The notes under the pieces were generated by a model. That model was given only the letters and a program-made list of their open reading frames with translations, was not told the DNA's origin and ran no database searches. This document shows, one piece after another, positions 48,493 to 60,666 of a DNA stretch of 64,000 nt. Made by a program: the position numbers and the translations under genes. Source of the stretch: Anaeromyces robustus (lineage: Eukaryota; Neocallimastigomycota; Neocallimastigomycetes; Neocallimastigales; Neocallimastigaceae); assembly GCA_002104895.1 (NCBI GenBank), contig MCFG01000063.1:138501-202500 (forward strand), in the 5' to 3' direction. Each line of letters starts with the position of its first letter. Within the stretch, counting starts at the first letter, position 1.

Positions 48493-49081
48493 AAGTCTAA
48501 CATTAGCAAGACTTTAGAACTTATTAATACTGAGGCTAATAAGGATTCAGGAAAAACAAAGATACTATTTATTCCTAATTACATTCAATACAACTTAAAC
48601 TATGGAACTGATGACAATGCCTTTGATATTTCAGTAGTATATCTTGGAAATGATTCAAGTAAGACTATCTTTAACAGTATGAAAGTGGAAATAAAACTTT
48701 TCTTCAAAATTATAATTTGTAGTGCTGGTAATATCTTCTGTTTTCATGATAAAGGTAAATTTGCTAAACATTAGGACAATTTAATTAATAAAGTTGCTCC
48801 AATCCAGAATAAATTCTAGAATATTTCGATAATGGAAAATATATTCAATATAATGTTGGTATTGCTGATGAACTTGATGGACTTGATTCTCCTCTTGAAA
48901 ATCTTGCTGAACAAGATATTAAAATGATTTATAATATTTTATATCAAATTCTTATTCAAGATAATATGTTACTTTCCGTTTCTGAAGGTGTTTTTGATAG
49001 TATTTAAACTTCTTATTATGATCTTTTCAGAGTTGAAAACGATAAAATATATGAATATTGAGATGTTAATCATAGCTGATA
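48493..49081 (+). pseudogene. Decayed gene of unknown family
   Basis: The frame open at 48493-48771 encodes sensible sequence (SNISKTLELINTEANKDSGK, then IQYNLNYGTDDNAFDISVVY) before a TAG. After a frame change, 48819-49004 encodes EYFDNGKYIQYNVGIADELD, GLDSPLENLAEQDIKMIY and LLSVSEGVFDSI before TAA. The same frame continues through another stop with TSYYDLFRVENDKIYEY. Two or more stops and at least one frameshift mark it as a dead gene. The composition is that of a true protein and not of the AT desert. I do not recognise the family. Confidence 0.6.
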
Positions 49082-50416
49082 ATTCAACTTGGAAAAATAA
49101 TAATGGACTATTTAAAAATTATTCTTTTCATTAAACTGTGTTAATTTATTGAAAAAAGATAAAGTATAATAAGTTTATAATTATAAAATCATACTGTTAT
49201 TTTATATAGCAATAAATCAAAAGTTTTAAATAATATTAACAATCTTTATATATAACCATTCATTTTAATATTATTAATTTATTTATATTTAATATATTTA
49301 TTAATTTATTTGTTTTTTTTTTTACATATTAATTTATTTATTTACCCATCTTTATTTGTTATTATTATTATATAATTATATATTTATTAAAATTTAATTA
49401 GTAATATATATTATAATTGTATGAATAAGTTATATTAATTTATTAATTAATAATAATTTTTTAAATAAAAATAAATTTTTTAAATATATGAAATAATTTT
49501 CCATAATCTACTTAGATAGAGTATTTGTTATTATTAATGATTATCCTTTATATAAATTTCATGAAATAAATGGTAAAAACTAAATTTATATTCAATTTGA
49601 AGAAATGAAATATTATTAAAGAAAAAATATATATAGTTAAGATAAATAAATTACAAAAAAGAATTTTATTATTAAAATTAAATTTACCTTTTTTCTATAA
49701 AATTTAAATGAAATCTATAAAATAATATAAACTATTTTTTAAAGAGTTAATTAAAAAATAAGGTAACAATATTATGCTTATATAAATGTATTATATTTAT
49801 ATACAACTTTTTTATAAATAATTAAAAAAAAATCATAACCCGTTCGATAATTTTGAAATTAATTTTTTTTTAAAAATAGAATTATATTATTTCTTTATTT
49901 ATTTAAATTAATTATATAAATTAGTTCTAAATTTAATTAAAAAATAATACTTTCATTTATTTTACTTAATTTTTTTATTTTGATTTTAATTTATTTTCAA
50001 GATAGTTGTTATATATAAATATTTTATATATTTATATATATATTTATTTATTTTTTAATTTTTAATTTATTATTTTATTTTATATTACTTTATTTTATTT
50101 TTTAATTCTATTTTAATTTATTTTATTTTAATATATATTTATATATATTATATTTTATAATTATTTATTCATTTAATTTTTATTACTTAATTTATTATAT
50201 TTTAATATTCAAAAAGATTAATACTATTAACTATAATAAATATATCAATGAATATTTTATTTTATTTTATTTTATTTTTTTATTTTTTTTTTTTGAACGT
50301 TCTAAAATATATTATTTTTACTTAATTTTTTTTATTTTATTTTAAATTTTATTTTTAAAACAAAATATATTTTAAGATTAATATTTATCATATTATTAAT
50401 TTATATATTTATTTTA
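49082..50416. other. 3' flank of Cys-rich gene copy 1
   Basis: A+T-rich. The stretch from about 49497 to 50416 is similar, with many differences and indels, to 57494-58028 beside the other copy; both share AATGGTAAAAACTAAATTTA and TTAATTAAAAAATAAGGTA. No gene seen. Confidence 0.6.
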
Positions 50417-51268
50417 TTATATATTATTAATTATTAATCTATATATAATAATAAATATTATAAATAAAATAAATAATAAGAAAAATATTTTAACATATAT
50501 TCTACTTTTTGGAAACACGCAATAACAAATACAGCAACTAATTGGTATTATTATAAATATTAATATTAATATTATGTAAATAATTGTAATATCTTTAGCA
50601 GTAACAACTTGAACATCATTATCAGTGTTATTATTAACATTGTCATCATCCCTTTTAGAAAGAATAATATCATTCATAGTGCATAAACCATGAATACTAC
50701 ATTTTATTGAAGAACATTCTTCATTAGATTTACATGTGTCATTATATGGTTTACCACAATTCATAAATGATGTTTTATCATTTTCATAAATATTATCACA
50801 ATGAACTATTGGATTTTTATCATTAAAAACACAATAATTATTAAAACATTTATTAGATAAACATTCAGAATTATTAATACATTTTACAGATAAGCATACA
50901 TTATCAATACACTTAAATGTAGGGCAACTATTTAATTTGGCATTATCATATGTACAAGTATAAGTATTGTATAATAATAAAGTTTCATTTTCATCTGGAA
51001 ATTCAATAAATGGTTTAGTATATTCATTATCTACGAATGCACAAGTATTATTTTTGCAATAATAACTAGTATGAAATACATTAGTTTGATTTAATACATT
51101 TTCTTTATTTAATATTTTTTCTTTATCATAAATATAAATAAAGTCGTTATTTTTACTATAATTAGTGATATTATTGTATGTATAAACTATTACATCATTT
51201 ATAGTGTGAGTGTAAATAAATTGAATATTAATAATATAAATAAAATATAAAATAAATAATTTATACAT
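50417..51268 (-). CDS. Secreted/membrane Cys-rich protein, copy 1 (283 aa)
   Basis: A signal peptide (residues 1-20) precedes an extracellular Cys-rich region of about 200 residues with spaced motifs such as CIDNVCLSVKCINNSECLSN and KCFNNYCVF, and the later CGKPYNDTCKSNEECSSIKC. The pattern C-x-S-N-x-E-C-x-S-x-x-C recurs and looks like small disulfide-bonded knots. A dibasic site (SKRDDD) and an Asn/Asp stretch follow. Two hydrophobic segments (about 224-250 and 258-280) flank a CCICYCVF patch. The function is not recognised; a surface-anchored protein is likely. It is nearly identical to the gene at 58029-58880; the five residue differences all lie in the last 65 residues. Confidence 0.8.
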   Translation of the reverse strand: MYKLFILYFIYIINIQFIYTHTINDVIVYTYNNITNYSKNNDFIYIYDKEKILNKENVLNQTNVFHTSYYCKNNTCAFVDNEYTKPFIEFPDENETLLLYNTYTCTYDNAKLNSCPTFKCIDNVCLSVKCINNSECLSNKCFNNYCVFNDKNPIVHCDNIYENDKTSFMNCGKPYNDTCKSNEECSSIKCSIHGLCTMNDIILSKRDDDNVNNNTDNDVQVVTAKDITIIYIILILIFIIIPISCCICYCVFPKSRIYVKIFFLLFILFIIFIIIYRLIINNI

Positions 51269-51270
51269 TT

Positions 51271-52819
51271 ATTTAAAAAGTATATAACTTTATATAGTTA
51301 TTATATTTTTTTTATTATAAATAAATTTAATCAATAAATAGAATTCTAAATATTACTAAACTATTGATTTATATTTTTTGTTTGTTTGTTTATTTTTAAT
51401 ATTTGATGTTTTTTACTCTTATTTATAATTTTTTTTTTTTTATTTCCTCTCACTACATATATATTAATGCTACACAAAGTATAATTTTTGTATGAAAATA
51501 AATAAAAAAATATAATTAAAAAAATAATTAAAAATAATTAAATATATTTTTAAAAAGCCAAGAAGATTATTTATAGTAAAATTAAAATTTTTGTAATTAA
51601 AAATGACAAAAACTTTAATCTTTTTTTTTTTTTTTGTTATTTATTTTGTTGACCTTTTATAATAAAAATTAAAAAAAAAAAAAAAGAAAAATAAAATATA
51701 ACAAAATTAATTACAAAAAAAAAAAAAAAAAAGATAACAAAATTTTTATAGAATAAGAAACATTTCCTTCAATACCTTTCAAGAAATAAAATTAAATATA
51801 TAAATATATCACTTGATTACACGTGTTTAATATATTCTATGAAAAATTTTTAATGTATATGCATGAGTTTTAATTAAGAGTTAACATAAATTATAAAATT
51901 TTTGGGAGTATTGCATTTCGACATAATCTATGTTTGATGGTTTTTTAATGTATTACAATGTGGCTTATAAAAATAATGAATAAGGTTAATATATAAATGA
52001 ATAATAAATAAATAAATAAATAAATATAGAATTTAATCTTGACCTTAAAATTTAAATTTAACCTTTGTATTTTATACTTTTTTTTGGTATATTAGTCAGT
52101 TTATTGTTACTTGAAAATTACATTAAAATAAAAAAATATATATGTAATGAAAAAAATTATAATAATACCATACATTTTTTTATTAAAATTATTTCTCGTA
52201 TTTTAAATAAACAATAATATTATTATAAATATTAAACAATTTCACTTTGCTTGATTATTATTATTTATAATTAAAATTTTAGCTTTGAAGTTGATTTATT
52301 GAAAGATAAATAAATAGTATAAATTAAAATTGACTTCAATATAATTTAAATATTTTTTATAATCATCTCTATAGCTATTTTTATTATATATATATATAAT
52401 TAAAATAGTTATAAGGATATAATAATTTTTAATAAAATTATTAAGTAATAAGAGTGATATTGTAAATTAAAAATAAATAATATTCTTTTAAAAATATTGT
52501 AATATATTTTTATAATTCAAATATTTGAATTATAAATATGAAGTTTACATTTCATTTAAATAAATATATTAATTATATTACTTCATAATTTAAATAAAAA
52601 TAGAAATATCAATAAAAAAAGATGTTGTTATAACAAAATTTTTACTTCAAAGTTAACTAAACAATCATATAAATTTTATATTAGATTTTTGAATATTTAA
52701 ATTCATATAATATATTTTATTTTATTTTATTTTATTTTATTTTATTTTATTTTATTTTATTTTATATGTACTTGTAACTTATTCTACTTTACTGTTTATT
52801 TTATTTTATTTTTTAACAA

Positions 52820-52850
<31 letters not shown>

Positions 52851-53013
52851 ATATCAAAAAAAAAAATATGATATATAATAGTATATATTATTAAAATATT
52901 TAGTAATAAAATATAGATTTTATATATTTTTATTTCAATAAAATAAAATGGAAAGGAAAACTAATTAAAGAATTGAAAATAATAAAAATAAAATATAATT
53001 CTTAACAGAAAAT

Positions 53014-53068
<55 letters not shown>

Positions 53069-53480
53069 TTATTTTTTTTTTATTTTTATTTTATTCTTTT
53101 AATGATGAAAATACTATAAATAAAAATATACGTTGAAAAAAGTGGCGTATTTCATATTTTGTATTTATATTACAGAAATTTATGTCAATCATACATAAAT
53201 TATGTCGAAATGCCCCACATCCAAAATTTTTATAATAAATTTTATAAATAATATTTTTCTTACAATTTGATATTAATAAATAAATTATTTTATGTCCATT
53301 TTATGTATATTGCAATACATTAAAAGTAATGTATAACTAAATTATATAATAATGTATATTAAATATGGCGTACTTAACAAAAATGATATAAAATTATGGT
53401 AATAAGGAAAAAAATTAGTATAAAACTGTGTAAAAATATATAATTTTTAACAAAAAATTTTATACATTAAACTTTATTAT
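51271..53480. other. Insertion-like spacer with diverged inverted repeats
   Basis: This stretch separates copy 1 from sequence that directly follows copy 2, so it looks inserted or retained on one side only. A diverged inverted repeat (51891-51937 against 53185-53235) shares the 15-bp core ATTATGTCGAAATGC. TTTTA (about 52708-52764) and TTTA (about 53017-53070) arrays lie inside. No gene seen. Confidence 0.5.
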
Positions 53481-53665
53481 ATAATTACTCAATTAGTAAA
53501 TTCTATTTTGAATAAAAAAAGTTCATATATTAATTGGTGCAAACCATATAAAAATCCATGTAATTCTAATGATGAATGTTCTTCTAAAAAAATCACTAAA
53601 TATAAAACATGTAATATGCAACTAAGTGGTCTTAAAGAATGTGATAATTCAGAAAGTCTTGGATA
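53481..53665 (+). pseudogene. Fragment of a third Cys-rich paralogue, opposite strand
   Basis: The plus-strand frame encodes SYINWCKPYKNPCNSNDECS followed by SKKITKYKTCNMQ. It aligns with SFMNCGKPYNDTCKSNEECS, SIKCSIHGLCTMN of the two full copies. Only this module survives; the frame then runs into a TTTA microsatellite at about 53677. The ATG at 53508 does not make a plausible gene. Confidence 0.6.
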
Positions 53666-53679
53666 TAGAATGATTATAT

Positions 53680-53726
<47 letters not shown>

Positions 53727-54273
53727 TTATTATTATTATTATTTTTTTTTTTTTCGTTTATTTTTATTATTATTATTATTATTTTTTTTTTTATACTTTT
53801 TTTGGATTTATATAGAAAATTTAATTTTTAATTGTGTAACAAAGAATAAATAATAGATTTTTTTACATTATTATACTTTTATAATTCTATTTTTTTTTAT
53901 TTCATTAATTTTTATTTGACTTTATTTATTAATTTTTTAAATGTAATTTTTATTTTTTTTGTTATTTTTCTTTTCTTTTTTTTTTTTTAAAATAAAACCT
54001 TATTGGAAATACTCCGTAAAAGTAAATAGAAAAATAAAATAAATACATTAATTTTATTATATTAAAGTACATTAAAATAAAAATATTTATTAATGATATT
54101 TAATAATTATAAATAATTAAAATAATAATTTTTTTAATTATTATCATTAATAAATTAATAACTATATTGAATAACCTTTATTAACGTGTATACTTTAGTA
54201 TATACTTTATTAATTATATTAGTTATTAAATATAAATATTTTTTTCAGTACTTCTTGGATTTTTATATATTAA
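53666..54273. other. 3' flank of the subtilase, duplicated beside copy 2
   Basis: 53900-54200 is similar to 58960-59290; both share AAAAGTAAATAGAAAAATAA and TAATAATTATAAATAATTAA. A TTTA array lies at 53677-53727. No gene seen. Confidence 0.6.
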
Positions 54274-56960
54274 TTAATTTATTTTTCTTGTTTTTAAATT
54301 TTTTTTTGAAGTCATCTTCTTTATTTTAGACTTTTTAATTAAAGTAAATTTATTGTGACATTTATTTGTATTTCCATTTATAAATGTACTTGACATTGTA
54401 GTTGTACTTGTAGTTGTACTTGTAGTTGTACTTGTAATTATAGCTGTGTATCCATATGTATCTATTTCTGTATCTATATCTATGGTAGTATCGGCATTTG
54501 GTAGATCATTAGTTTCAATTATTGATGTAGATTTATCTGTAATTGTTTCTGTAGGTGTAATTATAGCTGTATCTGTTTCTATTTCTATATCTCCAATTGT
54601 ATTTGTTTCTATTTCTATATCTGAAATTGTATCTATAGATGTATTTATAGTTTCTCCATAAAAGTCACAATCATTATAGAGTATTTGATACATTAATTCA
54701 TTATCCATATATATATTATCAATCATATCTCTTAATGAATAACTTTCAATAATTACACAATTAGGAACATATCTATCTTCATGATGATAATATGCTTGAC
54801 ATTTATCCGAAATGACAATATTACATTGTTCTGAACGTTTATTTTCATCTGATGAAAGTTCATTAATAACACATTCTTTATATTCTGTTAATTCTTTATC
54901 ACAATTTTCAATAATCATTTTTTTATTTTTTTCTATGTAATTATTACAAGTTTCATTACTATAATTAAATGTTTCTTCCAAATTACCAATTGTTTTATCA
55001 ATATATGATTGACAATAAGGATAATTAATAATATATTGATTTTCATTATAGAATGATTGACATTTATCATTTTTAAATCCTATACAAAAATCTTTTAATT
55101 CATCATCATTTAAATATGATACGTCATCGATATAGCATTTAAAATATTCATCTGAGTAAAATTCATCTTCACATAATTTAAAAATTTCTTCTGGTTTAAC
55201 ATTACATATTGTTTTATAAATATTAATATTATTATCAAGGATATATTGATCATCACCAGAAATAAAATAATTATTTCTAGAAAAAGAACAAGCAAAACCA
55301 TTTTGATTAAATTCATAAAATTCTTGACATTTTTCTGATTTATAAATTTTACAATTCTGTAATAATTCATCATCAGTCATATTTGAATTATAAGTTAGTA
55401 AACATTCTTGATTCTTTTCTGATTTTAATTCATTTTCACAATTTGAAACAATATTATTTACAGTTTTATAATTAAATGAAGATTCATTACTACATATAAA
55501 ATCATTATTATATTTGATATTTAATATATCTTCTTCTTCTTCTTCATTTGAATAACAAGAAATACCAGTTTCATAGAACTCTCTACATTTTTGAGATTTA
55601 TATTTAGTACATTTTTCTATGATTTTTTTATCATCTTCTTCAGAAGAAATACTAATAAGACATTCATCAGAATATGTTAATAATTTTTGACAGCTTTTTT
55701 CTACGTTATTTGAAATAGTTTGACATTTATTTTTACTATATTCATATACTTTTTCAAGTTCTTTCGAATCTTCTGGAATATATTTTCCGTAATATTTAAA
55801 GGCATTACATATAGATAAATTTTTTATTCCATTTTTATAAAATTCTTGACATTTTTCAGAATTTAAATTTTGACATGTTTTGTTAAGTTTAAATTCATCA
55901 TTCAAAGATTCATTAATATTGTTATCAATTTTACAACTTAAAAAAGTATTATATTCTTTTTCACATGAATAGTAAAGAATTGTAGAACATGCCGTTGAAT
56001 AGTCATTAAAATTCTTAAAATGTTTAAATGTTTTATGTTTTTCAGAAACTGAGCAAGAAGAATTATTGTCGTTTTTATTTTTATAAAATGATGTACATTT
56101 ATCTGACATAAAAGTCAAACATTTTTTTATTAAAGAATCGTCAAAATCAATACCCCCATTGTTATAATAATAAAATGAATTTGAATTCATTAATGAATTA
56201 ATTTTATCTAAAGGAATATCAATTATACATTCTTCATTTTCTTGAATTTCTTTGTCACATTCTTCAATAGATTTTTCTGTTGAAGTACAAAATCCATAAT
56301 CTTTTTGACATCCATTTTCAATAAAACATCGATCATTCGTTTTAATATTATAATTAACACATATACCTTCTTTAGTACAACATCCTTCAGGACAAATAGT
56401 ATGATAATCGGATGAAATACCACATTTAATAGCATTATCATCTGGTGAATAACTTATCTTCTTACCATTATTAACAAGTCTATTTGGTGTATCTTCTGAA
56501 CCTAGATCTTTTATAACATTCTTTATCGACATATCAATTAAAGTTTGTCTCATTAATTCTTGATTAAATTTAATTTCAGGATGTTCTGATATAATGGTAG
56601 CAACAATACCTGCAACCATTGGTGTAGAAAATGATGTTCTTGTATTTTCTCTTAAAATATCAGTATCTGATTTCATGGCAGATATATCAATAACATGACC
56701 AGGAGTAAAAATATCAATACATCTTCCAAAATTAAAATAATCTGCTCTCTAACTATTTCATAATTTTTAATTTCATAATCTACTGCTCCAACTTTTTTCA
56801 GTTTATTATATACAGAATATTTATAAAAAATATTAGTATATTTTGTTGAACAAACATTTTTATTTTCATTACCAGCGCAAACAAGGAAAATAAAACCTTC
56901 ATTTACTAAATCATTAATTTTTTTATAATTATTAATGAATTTTTTATTGTTGTTAAGATG
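54274..56960 (-). pseudogene. Truncated, frameshifted subtilase (S8) with CBM18-like and Cys-repeat C-terminal domains
   Basis: The open part (56676-54274, 800 codons) begins inside the protease domain. TRTSFSTPMVAG carries the catalytic Ser (Ser15) in the GTS-M-A-T-P-H-V-A-G position. Upstream, in another frame, LVNEGFIFLVCAGNENKNVC carries the oxyanion Asn; the two frames meet at an AG run (56744-56750) that looks two bases too long. Further upstream the Asp and His motifs are absent and AT repeats take over. Downstream of the protease, residues 85-130 fit the hevein/CBM18 pattern (CG...CPEGCC...C...GCQKDYGFC). Six or seven repeats with S-x-K-C-Q-x-F-Y follow, then Thr-rich runs and a basic tail. 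The gene is probably dead, but the long intact 3' frame implies recent loss or use of a different start. Confidence 0.7.
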
Positions 56961-58028
<1,068 letters not shown>

Positions 58029-58880
58029 TTATACATTATTAATTATTATTCTATATATAATAATAAATATTACAAATAAAATAAATAATAAGAAAAATAT
58101 TTTAACATATATTCTACTTTTTGGAAACACGCAATAACAAATACAGCAACTAATTGGTATTATTATAAATATAAATATTAATATTATGTAAATAATTGTA
58201 ATATCTTTAGCAGTAACACCTTGAACATCATTATCAGTGTTATTATTAACATTGTCATCATCCCTTTTAGAAAGAATAATATCATTCATAGTGCATAAAC
58301 CATGAATACTACATTTTATTGAAGAACATTCTTCATTAGATTTACATGTGTCATTATATGGTTTACCACAATTCATAAATGATGTTTTATCATTTTCATA
58401 AATATTATCACAATGAACTATTGGATTTTTATCATTAAAAACACAATAATTATTAAAACATTTATTAGATAAACATTCAGAATTATTAATACATTTTACA
58501 GATAAGCATACATTATCAATACACTTAAATGTAGGGCAACTATTTAATTTGGCATTATCATATGTACAAGTATAAGTATTGTATAATAATAAAGTTTCAT
58601 TTTCATCTGGAAATTCAATAAATGGTTTAGTATATTCATTATCTACGAATGCACAAGTATTATTTTTGCAATAATAACTAGTATGAAATACATTAGTTTG
58701 ATTTAATACATTTTCTTTATTTAATATTTTTTCTTTATCATAAATATAAATAAAGTCGTTATTTTTACTATAATTAGTGATATTATTGTATGTATAAACT
58801 ATTACATCATTTATAGTGTGAGTGTAAATAAATTGAATATTAATAATATAAATAAAATATAAAATAAATAATTTATACAT
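58029..58880 (-). CDS. Secreted/membrane Cys-rich protein, copy 2 (283 aa)
   Basis: It has the same layout as the gene at 50417-51268: signal peptide, Cys-knot-like motifs, a dibasic/Asn-Asp linker and two hydrophobic C-terminal segments. Compared by eye, 58220-58882 and 50608-51270 show no base difference, synonymous sites included. Differences appear only in the last 190 or so coding bases (Val to Gly, Leu to Phe, Ile to Val, Leu to Ile, Ile to Val) and in the flanks. The function is not recognised. Confidence 0.8.
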   Translation of the reverse strand: MYKLFILYFIYIINIQFIYTHTINDVIVYTYNNITNYSKNNDFIYIYDKEKILNKENVLNQTNVFHTSYYCKNNTCAFVDNEYTKPFIEFPDENETLLLYNTYTCTYDNAKLNSCPTFKCIDNVCLSVKCINNSECLSNKCFNNYCVFNDKNPIVHCDNIYENDKTSFMNCGKPYNDTCKSNEECSSIKCSIHGLCTMNDIILSKRDDDNVNNNTDNDVQGVTAKDITIIYIILIFIFIIIPISCCICYCVFPKSRIYVKIFFLLFILFVIFIIIYRIIINNV

Positions 58881-59426
58881 TTGTTTAAAAAATATATAAC
58901 TTTATATAGTTATTATAATTTTTTTATTATAAATAAATTTAATCAATAATTTGAATTCTTTAAATTAATTTTTTATTGTAATTTTTTTTTTTTTTTTTTG
59001 TTATTTCTCTTTTTTTTTTTTTTTTTAAATAAAAAAAAAAAAAACCTCAATAAAAATATTCCCTTAAAAGTAAATAGAAAAATAAAAATATTATATTTTA
59101 ATAAATACAATATTTTTATTACATTAAATATCATTAAAATAAAAAAATTTATAAAATTTATTAATATGATATGTAATAATTATAAATAATTAAAATCGAA
59201 TTTTTTTTAATTAGTATCCTTTATAAAAAATTATTAACTTTATTAAATAAACTTTATTAATGAGAATTAAATCTTTGTAATTACCAATATTAATAAATAA
59301 AATTTTTAAAAAAACTTGTTTTTAATTATTATTATTATTATTATTAATGTTATGTTATCATTATTGTTAAAATAATTAAGTTATAAATAATTTAATTTAC
59401 AATAATTTCATTTAAATGTAAATTCA

Positions 59427-59520
59427 ATCAATTTTACTTTAATTCTACATATAGAATTAAAGTAAAATTGATCTATCCTATTCCACTTGGGTAGGAAATA
59501 GAATCGGCTGTCCTACTGTG
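59427..59520 (+). repeat. Dispersed repeat, copy B, starting with a perfect 21-bp hairpin
   Basis: The arms 59427-59447 (ATCAATTTTACTTTAATTCT plus A) and 59452-59472 are exact reverse complements around CATA. CTATCCTATTCCACTTGGGT and a GC-richer stretch to about 59520 follow, matching copy A at 26327-26430. Confidence 0.75.
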
Positions 59521-59787
59521 TTATCAGCATATATTTATTTATATTATATTATTATATATATTTTACATAAATTTTATCTATTTATTTTATATATATATTT
59601 TACATATATTTTATTAATTTATTTTATATATAAAAATACCATTTTTTATACATTTTTATATCAAAAATACCATTTTTTTATATTTTTATATATAAAATCA
59701 ATTTAATTTTTACAAAAATAATAATAACAAAAACATTATTATTTATTATAAGTTTTATTTATTTTTATTTATTTTTTACTTTTTTTT

Positions 59788-60062
59788 ATTATTATTAAAG
59801 GTATAGAATGTTCTATAGTTCTATAAATGTATATATTAAATTGTCAAATGAATAATGTATTAAATAATGTATTAAATAATGTACAATATATAAATAATGT
59901 ATTGTAATAGTATAAAAGAAGAATATGTAAAATATTCTTTAAAATATCTTTCTTAACATTATAAATAAATAATATTAATATATTATAAGATATATTTTTG
60001 ACATAAATAATAATATTTTTATTATTATTATTAAAGGTATAGAATGTTCTATAGTTCTATAA
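59788..60062. repeat. 39-bp perfect direct repeats 236 bp apart
   Basis: Both copies (59788-59826 and 60024-60062) read ATTATTATTAAAGGTATAGA then ATGTTCTATAGTTCTATAA. Each contains the small stem TATAGAA-TG-TTCTATA. Confidence 0.85.
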
Positions 60063-60666
60063 TATATAATAAATAATAATTATTATTATTATTGCTAAAA
60101 TTTAATTTTTTTTATATTTTTATTTAATAATTTTTATTTACTTGTTTATTTGTACTGCCTAAAATATCATATAGTAATTATAGAATATATTATTTATTGA
60201 AATTGTATTTTCTGTGATAATGTTAAATTAATTATGATATTTTTAATATAATAATATATGTTCATTAAAAAATATAACAATATGTATTAGAATATAATAT
60301 GTTTAATATAAAGTTTTTCAATATTTATTTTAAATTTTTAAATTAATAAAATAAAAAAAAATATATATATATATATAAATATAAATTATCACAATTTTCC
60401 CCAAAAAATTTTTTTTTATTATTAAAAGATTTAGATAAATCAATACATATAATTTTAATAAATAATATTGAACAAAAAAAAATAATAATTAGATAATTTA
60501 GTGTAAATATTAAAAACGAAATAAAACAGTTATCATTATTATTATTTTTTTTCTAAAAAAACATATTATAAAAATTTATAAATAAAATTTATATAAATAA
60601 TTATATTATATTTTTTATTATTATTTTTTTCTTTTTTAAATAATATTTTAATTTTAAAATAATTAA

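Larger units (their letters stand above)
58881..60666. other. AT-rich region with dispersed repeat and direct repeats
   Basis: 58960-59290 matches 53900-54200. A perfect 21-bp hairpin and dispersed-repeat copy B lie at 59427-59520. A 39-bp perfect direct repeat lies at 59788-59826 and 60024-60062. No gene seen. Confidence 0.6.
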
